This document shows, in pieces, positions 21,660 through 29,830 of a DNA stretch of 57,538 nucleotides (within the stretch, counting starts at the first letter, position 1; each line of letters begins with the position of its first letter). Origin of the DNA: Nemertoderma westbladi (lineage: Eukaryota; Xenacoelomorpha; Nemertodermatida; Nemertodermatidae); contig JAUCBJ010005502.1 of the NCBI GenBank assembly GCA_032718475.1, positions 1 through 57,538 on the forward strand, read 5' to 3'. The position numbers were made by a program, and so were the translations under genes. The notes under the pieces are model-generated. The model was not told where the DNA came from. It ran no database searches and worked only from the letters and a program-made list of their open reading frames with translations.

Positions 21660-21930
21660 AATTTAAATTTCTCCCAAATAGGTTGTTTATGTCCCATATA
21701 GGGTGTTTGTATCCCATATAGGGTGTTTGTGTCCCAAGTAGCGTGTGACTTTCTCAAAATTATTTTACATAGTTTATAAATATAATGGAATACTCAGTAG
21801 AAATTAGAATTCACTATCATAGATTTAATTTAAATTTGTCCCAAATAGGTTGTTTGTGTCCCATATAGGGTGTTTGTGTCCCATATAGGGTGTTTGTGTC
21901 CCGTATAGGGTGTGTATTGCTTATAATGAT
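21660..21930 (+). repeat. duplicated block of GTTTGTGTCCCATATAGGGT repeats
   Basis: A 20-bp unit GTTTGTGTCCCATATAGGGT is repeated three to four times in each of two blocks (about 21,683-21,747 and 21,846-21,915). The blocks and their flank (TTAATTTAAATTTSTCCCAAATAGGTTG at the left of each) form a tandem duplication of about 170-180 bp. The unit contains the palindrome CCCATATAGGG (approximate). Confidence 0.8.
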
Positions 21931-21989
21931 TTCAAAAGGTTTCTAAATGTAAGGGAATACTAAAAAAATACTATAGTAGCAAAGCTCAG

Positions 21990-22596
21990 TTTTGATAATC
22001 TTTTCCTGATTGCTTGGGCTTTTTAGACAGAATGCTGTTAAGTTCTTCTGTAGAGGTTACAGGACCTTCCCAACTCTTCACTGCTCTAATAGCCGAAATG
22101 TATAGGCTTTACTTGCCTCTCCTTTCTGGAGCTTATCTTTTAGGTTATGAATGACTATGGCTTGCTGCTTCATGTCCCTCCCTTCCAAGGCTTTTACGAT
22201 TGGATTTGTTGATGTCTTTTTTACTGTGGTAGTATAGATACACCATGTAGCATGACATTATTTCTAATTCCCTTTGCCTTAAATTTGTAGTTATGATATT
22301 TAGCAACAGTAGCAAATTGGTAATTCTGTTATCTCATTTTGAGTAAGTTTAGCCAGTTGTGTTGCCCTAGTTTGACCTTCTCCAAAGTCATACTCTCGGC
22401 TGCACTGTAAGTGTATACTAACTGAGGCTTCTCTACACATTGCAATTAATAACAACCTTTCTATCTCTGAGTCTGGTTCAATAATTGTCAGATTTCTGTA
22501 AGGAACATGAAACTTTTCAAGAGTTTCTAAATTTCCAAACTTTAGATCTTCATAAAGATTGGGACAGATATCCAAAAGATATCTTTGGGCAAACAA
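21990..22596 (-). pseudogene. unidentified broken protein gene
   Basis: The minus-strand frame starting near 22,596 (TTG, preceded by a stop) encodes 98 residues including LDICPNLYEDLKFGNLETLE, IIEPDSEIERLLLIAMCREA and SREYDFGEGQTRATQLAKLT. After its stop, protein-like sequence continues in other frames: KYHNYKFKAKGIRNNVML (about 22,290-22,235) and KGRDMKQQAIVIHNLKDKLQ followed by KGE (about 22,190-22,120). Spacing and composition suggest one gene with two or more frame breaks. No RT, integrase or transposase motif is visible and the family is not recognised. Confidence 0.4.
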
Positions 22597-22599
22597 TTA

Positions 22600-22916
22600 A
22601 ACTTTAAACAATATACATCAATCATATGCCTTGACTACCAGTCTAGATATTGAAAATAATGTATTTTTTATCTGAAACACCAACCCAACTAAAATACGGA
22701 AAGTTTCTGCAGAAAGTTTCTGCAGAAAGAACTGCAGTGTGTGCTTAGTTTATTGGGTACCTTACAGCCTTACTGAATGATATTTCTATGACTGATTCCT
22801 TTTTTAGTTATTGTCACTGTGGCATACTGGAACTATACTGGATACTCATAATGATGCTGCCATAATCATCGCCATAGTCATCATAACCATAGTCACCATC
22901 ATCTACTATTAACAAT
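22600..22916. other. no gene seen
   Basis: AT-rich. One small direct repeat, AGTTTCTGCAGAA twice at about 22,701-22,728, and a CAT-rich run at 22,850-22,905. Confidence 0.4.
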
Positions 22917-23052
22917 GTGTTGGCAAGCTGTATTTTTCGAGGTGTTAGTTATTATGCATTTATTATAGGAAGGGATCTAGGGGTCTTAACCTCGAGTGAT
23001 ACATTTATTTTACCGAAAATAACTTATCACCGAATTGACAACGGAATCCGAC

Positions 23053-23095
23053 ACCACACTGAAGAGACCCAGTAAGGTCGAAACGCGTATGTGGT
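23053..23095 (+). ncRNA. hammerhead ribozyme motif 1 (short stem III)
   Basis: All core positions of a hammerhead are present. Stem I 5' strand CCACA (23,054-23,058); core CTGAAGA (23,059-23,065, fits CUGANGA); stem II GACC/GGTC closed by CAGTAA (23,066-23,079); core GAAA (23,080-23,083); then CGCGTA, in which ACGCGT can form a two-pair stem III hairpin or a six-pair dimer; cleavage triplet GTA (fits NUH) with predicted cut after A23,089; stem I 3' strand TGTGG (23,090-23,094), an exact complement of CCACA. Short stem III, dimer-competent hammerheads are known from newt satellites, Penelope-like elements and animal retrozymes. Activity is inferred. Confidence 0.75.
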
Positions 23096-23376
23096 TTGGA
23101 GAGATATGAGATATTAATTTCAATAAAAATTACGTGATTACTAAGTACGCATGTGATGGGATTAGTCCTACAATTGCGTCAATAAAAGATATGTTATTTT
23201 CGGTAAAATAAACGTATCACTCGAGGTTAAGACCCCTAGATCCCTTTCTATAATAAATGCATAATAACTAACACCTCGAAAAATACAGCTTGCCAACACA
23301 TTGTTACTATCAATAATAAAAATCAGGCGCTAATAAAATGGCAGCTGGCTTTGAAATTAATACTCCATATCTCAAG

Positions 23377-23438
23377 AACCTGTGGCCTAGTGGTTGTAGT
23401 CTCGGCTTCCACCTCGAGGTCCCAGGTTCGAAACCGAC
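23377..23438 (+). promoter_or_regulatory. tRNA-Glu-like Pol III promoter head, unit 2
   Basis: A-box-like TGGCCTAGTGG at 23,383-23,393 and B-box GGTTCGAAACC at 23,425-23,435, spaced as in a tRNA gene. The stretch between them (CTCGGCTTCCACCTCGAGG) resembles the anticodon arm of tRNA-Glu, with TTC changed to TCC. The acceptor stem is not conserved, so this is a tRNA-derived internal promoter and not a tRNA gene. It ends two bases before the hammerhead. Confidence 0.7.
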
Positions 23439-23481
23439 ACCACACTGAAGAGACCCAGTAAGGTCGAAACGCGTACGTGGT
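23439..23481 (+). ncRNA. hammerhead ribozyme motif 2
   Basis: Same layout as motif 1: CCACA (23,440-23,444), CTGAAGA (23,445-23,451), GACC-CAGTAA-GGTC (23,452-23,465), GAAA (23,466-23,469), CGCGTA (23,470-23,475), then CGTGG (23,476-23,480). The only change is the first stem I pair, now A opposite C, leaving four pairs. The core is intact, so cleavage after A23,475 is plausible but probably weaker than in motif 1 unless stem I extends. Confidence 0.7.
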
Positions 23482-23785
23482 TTGGAGAGATATGAGATAT
23501 TAATTTCAATAAAAATTACGTGATTCCTAAATTTGTAGACTACCCGGTTAAAAAGTACGCATGTGATGGGATTAGTCCTACAATTGCGTCAATAAAAGAT
23601 AAGTTATTTTCGGTAAAATAATTTATCACTCGAGGTTAAGACCACTAGATCCCTTCCTATAATAAATGCATAATAACTAACACCTCGAAAAATACAGCTT
23701 GCCAACAAATTGTTACTATCAATAATAAAAATCAGGGGCTAATAAAATGGCAGCTGGCTTTGAAATTAATACTCAATATCTCAAG

Positions 23786-23847
23786 AACCTGTGGCCTAGT
23801 GGTTGTAATCTCATCTTCCACCTCGAGGTCCCAGGTTCGAATCCGAC
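23786..23847 (+). promoter_or_regulatory. tRNA-Glu-like Pol III promoter head, unit 3
   Basis: A-box-like TGGCCTAGTGG at 23,792-23,802 and a consensus B box GGTTCGAATCC at 23,834-23,844. Same position relative to the hammerhead as in unit 2. The anticodon-arm region is more diverged (TCATCTTCCACC). Confidence 0.7.
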
Positions 23848-23890
23848 ACTACGCTGCAGAGGCCCAGTAAGGTCGAAACGCCTACGTGGT
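23848..23890 (+). ncRNA. hammerhead ribozyme motif 3, core mutated
   Basis: CTACG (23,849-23,853) can pair with CGTGG (23,885-23,889) with one G-T. The core reads CTGCAGA, where the invariant A after CTG is C. Stem II is GGCC/GGTC with the same loop. GAAA is kept and stem III is CGCCTA. The core change should abolish or strongly reduce cleavage, so this is probably a decayed copy. Confidence 0.55.
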
Positions 23891-24070
23891 TTGGAGAGAT
23901 ATGAGATATTAATTTCAATAAAAATTACGCGATTCCTAAATTTGTAAACTACCCGGTTAAAAAGTATGCATGTGATGGGATTAGTCCTACAATTGCATCA
24001 ATAAAAGATAAGTTATTATCGGTAAAATAAACGTATCACTCGAAGTTAAGACCCCTAGATCCCTTCCTAT

Positions 24071-24775
24071 ATTGGGTTTAACAACCGCCGTATCGACTGA
24101 CTATATATATTGGCTAATGACAATCTCTGATTTATGAATTCTAAAACTTCTTTATTCTCAAATGATTTATTCTCAAACTGATATATACTATAAATATATA
24201 GATAGATATAGATATAGATATAGCTATAGATATATACTATAATATTACTTAATTGTGACTCTAACAATATTATTTATACATGTGTCATGAATTCAGGCCC
24301 CAGAAGTGCAGTCCCGTTAATTTTATATTTTAAGAAGGAACCAATCTCAGCCCACATGGGAACATGCTTCAGCTGGGAAAATAGTAGTATGGAAAATGTG
24401 CAGAAAAATGCAAACAAAAAAATACGCCAACAACACATTGCGGTGGATGTCGGTGGCATATTTAGTTAAACCGCGGAAAATAGAGTACAGAAAATAATGC
24501 ACTGTTAAAATAATTGGCATACATGTAGTCATACACTGATATAGGCCTAAACTGTACGTGCATAACTATACTAACATCATGTTTATTAGGGAGGGGGGGT
24601 GGGGGGAGGGCTATTGACGCTAATCCAAAATCCCACCTGGTTGAATTAACATTGTTAAATGTCAAATAAGGGAAAGGAACAGGTTATAGTAATCTTACAT
24701 ATAGTAACCTATAGTTACCTATAGTTAACCTATAGTTACCTATAGTAAATCTTACATGTTAAGATTCATTTTTGC
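24071..24775. other. no gene; microsatellites
   Basis: A TATAGA/GATATA microsatellite at about 24,190-24,240 and a TATAGTTACC repeat at about 24,697-24,747. The minus- and plus-strand ORFs here are AT-driven or cross a G run at about 24,592-24,605. Confidence 0.5.
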
Positions 24776-25000
24776 TTGAAATCAGCCGTTGTTAACGGTT
24801 TGAATGTCAGTGATCCCCCCACCACCACCAATGTCGCCACCTCGTCCTTTGGAGGTTCTGGGGGCAGTAGTGGCTACTACTCAACTAACCAACTTCCGGC
24901 TACACCCTTGAAGAGGCTGATTGAAAGCCAGGTTGTTGCCTGGGGGGCCGAAGTTAAACGGAAGATACTGAAAGTATCAGAAATACTGTTATCAGAATAA
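24776..25000 (+). CDS. candidate terminal exon, paralogue of the 20,172 exon
   Basis: Plus-strand frame of about 74 codons to a TAA. It has a Thr/Ser/Gly-rich linker (PPTTTNVATSSFGGSGGSSG) and then ESQVVAWGAEVKRKILKVSE followed by ILLSE. The last 20 residues match the end of the minus-strand exon at 20,172-20,424 with a short internal gap. The first codon listed is not a convincing start: a TTGAAATCAG acceptor-like site lies just upstream. Likely the last exon of a member of the same small family; function unknown. Confidence 0.45.
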   Translation: MKSAVVNGLNVSDPPTTTNVATSSFGGSGGSSGYYSTNQLPATPLKRLIESQVVAWGAEVKRKILKVSEILLSE

Positions 25001-25093
25001 TATTTTGCTCACCATATGCATCAATGCATGATCATAATTCCTACAGATATTATAAGTAATAATTTCCTCATTATAAATATTATTTATTTTTAA

Positions 25094-25126
25094 TGTCTGG
25101 TGATGTTGAGACAAACCCAGGACTCT
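25094..25126 (+). other. 2A-like peptide remnant of a LINE
   Basis: Plus-strand frame LMSGDVETNPGLL. The block GDVETNPG matches the core of 2A ribosome-skipping peptides (D-V/I-E-x-N-P-G-P), except that the last Pro is Leu. 2A-like peptides at the N-terminus are known in APE-type non-LTR retrotransposons of marine invertebrates. A LINE endonuclease fragment in the same orientation follows at 25,772, consistent with this being the 5' coding end of the same element. Confidence 0.5.
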
Positions 25127-25216
25127 TGGTTCTGTACCATAGCAATGAAAGAAGCCTACTACCAAAGTTTAATAACTATATTTATTACCCTGATATTTTG
25201 TTATTTTTCCGGTTAT

Positions 25217-25262
25217 TTTAACCCGAGGAACAGGAACTAGTTTTCCTGTTCCGAGGGTTAAA
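25217..25262. repeat. 20-bp stem inverted repeat
   Basis: TTTAACCCGAGGAACAGGAA (25,217-25,236), loop CTAGTT, then TTCCTGTTCCGAGGGTTAAA (25,243-25,262). Eighteen of 20 positions pair, with only the central GA/GA mismatched. Purpose unknown: a small MITE relic or a hairpin in the LINE 5' region. Confidence 0.8.
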
Positions 25263-25410
25263 TAATTTGTATTGAAATTTGGGTTCACAAACTAAAGGTA
25301 AAGTACTAGTCGGTTGTTGTTATGTACCACAAACACTGTCGTCTATATTTGGGGAAGATCTGTCATCTAAATTACTACTAGGATCGGCATGCTGCATTGC
25401 AGCTGCATTT

Positions 25411-25745
25411 TTAAGAATGCTGTGCCGGCTTGTCAACAAAATTGCACCGCCACAACTCCCTGTCACCCATGACATTTGCCAGATCATCCGCATCTTTAAG
25501 GCCAGTGTCCTTTAAGATGCGTCTCAAGAAAGTCATGGGCTGTCCACCATGCTTATTCACTCCATGAGGCTGCCAAAGTACAAGGCCATTATGCACTGGC
25601 TGGTCCTCACGGCGAAAGCAATGCCCTGCAAAGCGGAGGCGATTTTGTTCTAGTGTCAAGCTTGGGGGAACCAATGAGACACCTCCAATGTTATATAGTG
25701 TCTGGTTGGAGATGTGTGCATTGTACTTGACACAATGAATCTAAA
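25411..25745 (-). pseudogene. RTE/CR1-like LINE 3' coding end
   Basis: Minus-strand frame reads SNQTLYNIGGVSLVPPSLTL then EQNRLRFAGHCFRREDQPVH, LVLWQPHGVNKHGGQPMTFL, RRILKDTGLKDADDLANVMG and finally DRELWRCNF. The RLxFAGHCxRR, LWxPxHGxxxxGxPxxTxxxxLxxDTG, and MxDRxxWR blocks are the standard C-terminus of many RTE-like and related LINE RT proteins. The original stop is probably near 25,411. The RT core is not present upstream (higher coordinates), where another LINE lies in the opposite orientation. A fragment. Confidence 0.8.
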
Positions 25746-25771
25746 TTAAATAACATACTAACAAATAATAA

Positions 25772-26262
25772 TTATGATGGATGCTGTTTATTAGGAGATT
25801 TTAATGCCAACTGTTATTTGAATGTTGCAAACCGTTTGTTGTGTTTGTGTTTCCAAATGTGTTTCCAAATTTATGGCTTCTAGTGGCTCAGGTTTCCGTC
25901 AGTTAATAAGTGATATAACTAGGCAAGATTCTTTATCAACTCTAGATCTAATTTTTTTAGATTTGTATAAATTGATAACTGATTCTGGTTCCTTAGCAAT
26001 CCCTATTTTACCTGATGGATCCAGAATTTCCGATCACTAACCAGTTTTTATTAAGTTTAATGTTGATAGTCCGAGAACACCATTATATACTAGAAATATA
26101 TTTCATTTTAAAAAAGCTAATTGGAATGCCTTTGGAAATTATGTATCCGAAAATACAATAAGTATTATGGATTGCCCGAGTATTGATGATAAAGTTAATT
26201 TACTTACAAATACACTTAAAATGGAATGTCACTTTCTAGTGTTAAGCCGTTTTCAAGTTTAG
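25772..26262 (+). pseudogene. LINE AP-endonuclease C-terminal fragment
   Basis: Plus-strand frames contain CCLLGDFNANC (catalytic GDFN block, about 25,783-25,815). After a frame change come FMASSGSGFRQLISDITR, TLDLIFLD and GSRISDH. Past the in-frame stop, PVFIKFNVDSPRTPLYTRNI and FHFKKANWNAF follow. The order GDFNxN, STLDLIFxD, SDHxPV and NW is that of an APE-type endonuclease and linker in CR1-related LINEs. Frameshifts and stops make it non-functional. It may be the continuation of the element whose 2A-like motif lies at 25,094. Confidence 0.7.
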
Positions 26263-26289
26263 GGTCTGTGTTAATGGACTCTGGTCTAC

Positions 26290-26503
26290 TATGCTGTGCA
26301 AGGGGATGCCGAGGCAAACCCCCACCTTAGCAATCTGCAGGCAGCAGGAGGTTTTGGTTGACATGAAGGGCATTTATAAGCGCATGGAAACCATTCTTGC
26401 CTACATGACCTCACCATCAGCCCCTGCCAACTATACAACCAGTGCCCGACTCTCGGTACGAGGAATTGCCACATTATATCTTAAGAGAGTCATTGCGTCT
26501 TAA
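26290..26503 (+). pseudogene. second 2A-like remnant plus coiled-coil start of a LINE ORF
   Basis: In one frame QGDAEANPHLS keeps the GDxExNP core of a 2A-like motif. One frame over, EVLVDMKGIYKRMETILAYM looks like the short coiled coil that often follows the 2A motif in LINE N-termini. The frame change falls right after AACCCC. No endonuclease follows in this copy before the gypsy remnant begins on the other strand. Confidence 0.4.
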
Positions 26504-27392
26504 GACTCACTATATTTCTCTCCAGGATGCCATCCAAACTACATCCTACTGATATTAGTCTACGTAACCAATGTAATCCAAATAGTGGTTCACAATGCTC
26601 TTCTGCTGCCACAATCAATGGCATTGTAAGTAACTCCAGGGATATAATTTTACATTCACATATAAGACACCATTTATCTTGGATGAGCCCTGGCAATATC
26701 CACGTAACTTCGCTGGATATACATGTAGTTTCAAATCTCTTTAATATTACAATTAATGACATAGGGTATGATATGGTAATCTACATTTGTTCACTTTGTG
26801 ACCCTTTTTTCCACAACGGAAACATGTAATTTCACTCCCTTGTGAAGGTTTGAAAGATGATTTATGCATTGGAGATTGAAAACTTACCTTATTTCGCCTG
26901 TACTTATCTTTTGAAAATCCTGAACTTTATGTTTATATATAACTCAATATGGCTCAACTTCGAATTTTCATCCTGCTTGGGCTACCTTTAATGCTTGTTC
27001 ATAATTTTTCGCGGTAATAAAAGCTTCTGCAAATGTTTCATCTTTCTTGTGAATTAAATCCGCTGCTACAAGCAATTAATTGTTCCCATTGTTGTTGTCA
27101 ATGCATTTTCTAATTGCTGAAATGGTTCTTCAGAAATATCTGTAGGAAATAGTATATCTGACAGTAGATATAGGGTAGCTAGTCCACAGTTCACGATAAA
27201 CATATTCGTCTCTGCCTGAGTAATGTCTTCTGCATTCATAAATGTCCCATCAGAGTTTTTCCATGTAGTAGTCTTCAATATTGTACGAAACATTAAAAGA
27301 TATGTTTCCCATCGATCAGTTTCCACATTGAAAGGTTTACATACATTTGTATATTTAGTTCCAGTTGTGTTTGTAACACCTTGTAACGCCAT
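26480..27392 (-). pseudogene. gypsy-like gag, zinc knuckle and protease remnant
   Basis: On the minus strand the gag ORF starts at ATG 27,392 (MALQGVTNTTG) and reads FNVETDRWETYLLMFRTILK followed by TTT, then a region with YLLSDILFPTDI, to a stop at 27,066. Coding continues in shifted frames with ETFAEAFITAKNYEQALK. A CCHC knuckle CFRCGKKGHKVNKC (26,824-26,783) comes next. A protease-end-like PLIVAAEEHCEPLFGLHWLR lies at about 26,600, comparable to the LLGRDWL block of gypsy proteases. RT and integrase are missing. Gag binds RNA and builds the particle and the knuckle is the RNA-binding site, but here all is broken by frameshifts. Confidence 0.75.
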
Positions 27393-27471
27393 TACATTAT
27401 CAAATTCAATGTAAATGAAAAAAAAAAATCTAATGTAAGTAATGTGCCGCATTGCATACTCGCAGCAAAAA

Positions 27472-27611
27472 TGTTGTATTTAGGAGCCCGCTCGACAGGC
27501 CGGATACTTACTGTAAAAATCTGCGCGATACTTACTATAAAAATCTCAGGATATATAACACTGACTGATAATTATCAAGGTTCAGGCACTTCCTGCCTGA
27601 TTATGTTAACA
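27472..27611 (-). repeat. candidate short 5' LTR of the gypsy remnant
   Basis: Read on the minus strand, a segment starts TGTTAACATAATCAGG and ends TACAACA about 80 bp before the gag ATG, giving TG...CA ends and a TATATA-like box. At about 140 bp it is short for an LTR and no second copy exists in the window, so this is tentative. Confidence 0.25.
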
Positions 27612-28540
27612 TTTTAAAAGTAAATTGCTTTGGTGGTTCATAATCGCATTACAAAATATCAGATCGATTCTATGTGTGGTTTTCGATATATTTCGTTTTT
27701 TGAAATTATTTTGTCGCGAAATTAAAAGCAATGGTAAAGTAACAACTCCTCCCTGAGCTGCTGCAGCAGCTAGCTGTGTAGTAATGGTTGAGTGCAGGGC
27801 TGCCTGAGATAGAATTCCATCAAGGCAGAATTTCTTGACTACACCCCTCCTGCTGCGGGCTGCCGGCTGAGTCTACACATCCTTTATCAGCTCTCAGCGA
27901 TAGACAGAAAATAGTTGAGTTGACAATAAACAAAATAAAATATACAACTGCAGTAGGATTATATTATTAATCCAAGAATCATTGGGCTGATTATTTTGTA
28001 TAATATATATGTAGAAAGTTCTTAAAAATAATATTCTTATTGTTTTTATTACATAGGATTAGCATCATTTTTTAGCTGAAGCATTAATTTTGTAAATTAA
28101 TTTAATTGTATTTTAATACCATTACTACATTAGCATACTGTAAGATAAGTTTTAACATTTCTTACAAATAGTGGTGCGAGCATAAAACTCAAATCACGCA
28201 AATTTAAAAGAACCGGGTGTGTTGTCACAGCAAAGTTTCCTATTTTTATTATGTGGGACAAGCCACAAAGCCAGCTAGCCCACGCCTTATAGTTTAGACA
28301 ATTGTTTAGTTTACTTACTGCTGACCGACCAGGTTTATTTGTAATAGTCTTGTAAATAGGATTCTTCCCCCGGGCTCCTTCCAGCCAGCTTGCTGGCTTT
28401 CTAGTGTATGTAATGAAGATAATGTCTATCTAACATAATATTCAATATTATATTCGATGATAAAGAATTGTAATATTTATTCTAAACTATACTTCAATAT
28501 ATATTTGAATCACACAGAAGTTAGTTAGTTTCATTCATTG
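27612..28540. other. no gene seen
   Basis: Mixed-composition DNA before the plus-strand LINE. It may include that LINE's 5' UTR. Nothing else supportable. Confidence 0.4.
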
Positions 28541-28599
28541 GTAATGGAGCTGATCTTAATTATTATGGATATTAATCCGGAGCTGACAGGGATTGCGAT

Positions 28600-29830
28600 A
28601 ATGACTCGTTGGAACTGGAATCAGAGATATTGGGTCACTTTTCCCAGACTTTCAGGCAACTAAAACCAGATGAAAATCTCATGAATATCAACATTGATAA
28701 TGGTTATTTATCTGAATCAAAATTTAACTGTAATTTCTCCCACTTACAAAATTCAAACTCCCTATCAATATTTCATTTTAATTATAGAAGCCTAGCGAAA
28801 AATAAAATCTTCCCTCATTGATTTCTTCCTTACTCTTAATTTAAATTTTGACATACTAATGTTTTCTAAAACCTTTATAGCGGATGATGACAATAAACAA
28901 TTACTAAAATTCAGTGGTTATCAAGGACTGTTCCTTGATAACCAATCCATAGGTAGATTACATCAAGGAAGCACGGCCATATTTGTCCGTGACTCCCTCA
29001 ATGTATCTCAATGAGATGACCTTAAAATTTGGGGCCTCAAAAATTCTTCGATCCAAATAATGTATAAAATGGATCAACGCTTCAAAACACAAATTCTAGG
29101 TACTATTTACAGTACTGATGCTATTTCATTTGATACTTTTTCTTCTCGACTAGATACTATACTAACCAATCTAACCAACCGAAACTATGGTGTCATAATC
29201 ACAGGAGACACTAATATTGACCTACTAAAATCTAATAAACAATCTAAACAATACATTGAACTGCTGAACTCATACGGATTCATTCAACTTATAAATAACC
29301 CTACTTGCGTAACTCTCTGGTCAAAATCCATAATAGATCATATTATCACAAATATTACTAGCTACTAACTCTGGGGTCTTTGAGCTTAAAATTGGCTCCT
29401 CCGATCACTACGCTACATTTACTATTCTATGAAACTACTCCTGCTTCTTCAATAAGCCTAAAAATGAATAAATTTACGACTTCTCAAATTTTATCTCTAA
29501 TAATTTTTTAGCTGATCTATCCACAAACACCTGGTTGTACAACTCACCAACTATACCAAATAATGAAAAATTCGACCACTTCTACAACAACCTCGGGATA
29601 ACACCTAACCTTTTCAATTGCAAAAAATAAGCTCTACCATATTTATATAAAAAACCCTACTGACACCATGCATGTGCATCTAAACTTCAAAAACTACCGG
29701 AACAAACTCACAACTATTCTACGCAATACAGAAAAAGCATATTACACTTCCCAATTCGAAGTAAACTCAAAAAACACACGAAAAACGTTGATTATCATCA
29801 ACAACGCATCAACAATGTACAGACTCAGAC
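28600..29830 (+). pseudogene. CR1/Jockey-like LINE endonuclease region
   Basis: Plus-strand blocks in order: LSIFHFNYRSLAKNK (Asn of the first APE motif, about 28,765-28,805), FDILMFSKTF (normally SETW: the catalytic Glu is Lys here), a GGVAIYV-like block degraded to GSTAIFVRDSL, ILGTIYS, GVIITGDTNIDLLK (GDxN motif), INNPTCVTLWSKSIIDHIIT followed by NI, then SDHYATF. Further on, YRNKLTTILRNTEKAYYTSQ marks the linker just before the RT domain. Stops, frameshifts and the E-to-K change show it is dead. The RT domain is missing because the element ends at about 29,830, where an opposite-strand LINE begins. Confidence 0.8.

Larger units (their letters stand above)
22917..24070 (+). mobile_element. 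tandem array of hammerhead-containing SINE/retrozyme-like units
   Basis: Three head-to-tail units share this order: tRNA-like head, hammerhead core, GGAGAGATATGAGATATTAA, GTGATGGGATTAGTCCTACA, TTATTTTCGGTAAAATAA, CTCGAGGTTAAGACCCCTAG, ATAATAAATGCATAATAACT and CTTGCCAACA. Unit lengths measured between predicted cleavage sites are 386 bp (23,089-23,475) and 409 bp (23,475-23,884). The size difference is mostly a missing stretch near GTGATTACTAAGTACGC in unit 1. Unit 1 lacks most of the tRNA-like head because the sequence before it (22,917-23,031) is an inverted copy of the unit body. Unit 3 ends abruptly at about 24,070. No protein is encoded, so amplification would depend on a partner RT. Confidence 0.75.

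Noticed and set aside
23377-23438. Functional tRNA gene
   Set aside because: A and B boxes are present but there is no paired acceptor stem and the anticodon stem is poor. A SINE-type promoter head is the better reading.
23747-23947. Plus-strand ORF of 66 codons in the hammerhead array
   Set aside because: It crosses the tRNA-like head and the ribozyme motif, and its composition follows the repeat. Other units do not keep it open.
22917-24070. CRISPR-like array
   Set aside because: The repeats are long (about 400 bp) and contiguous without unique spacers, and the genome is eukaryotic.
26291-26474. Minus-strand ORF with CQPKPPAACRLLRWGF
   Set aside because: It is antisense to the 2A/coiled-coil remnant, which has a better explanation.
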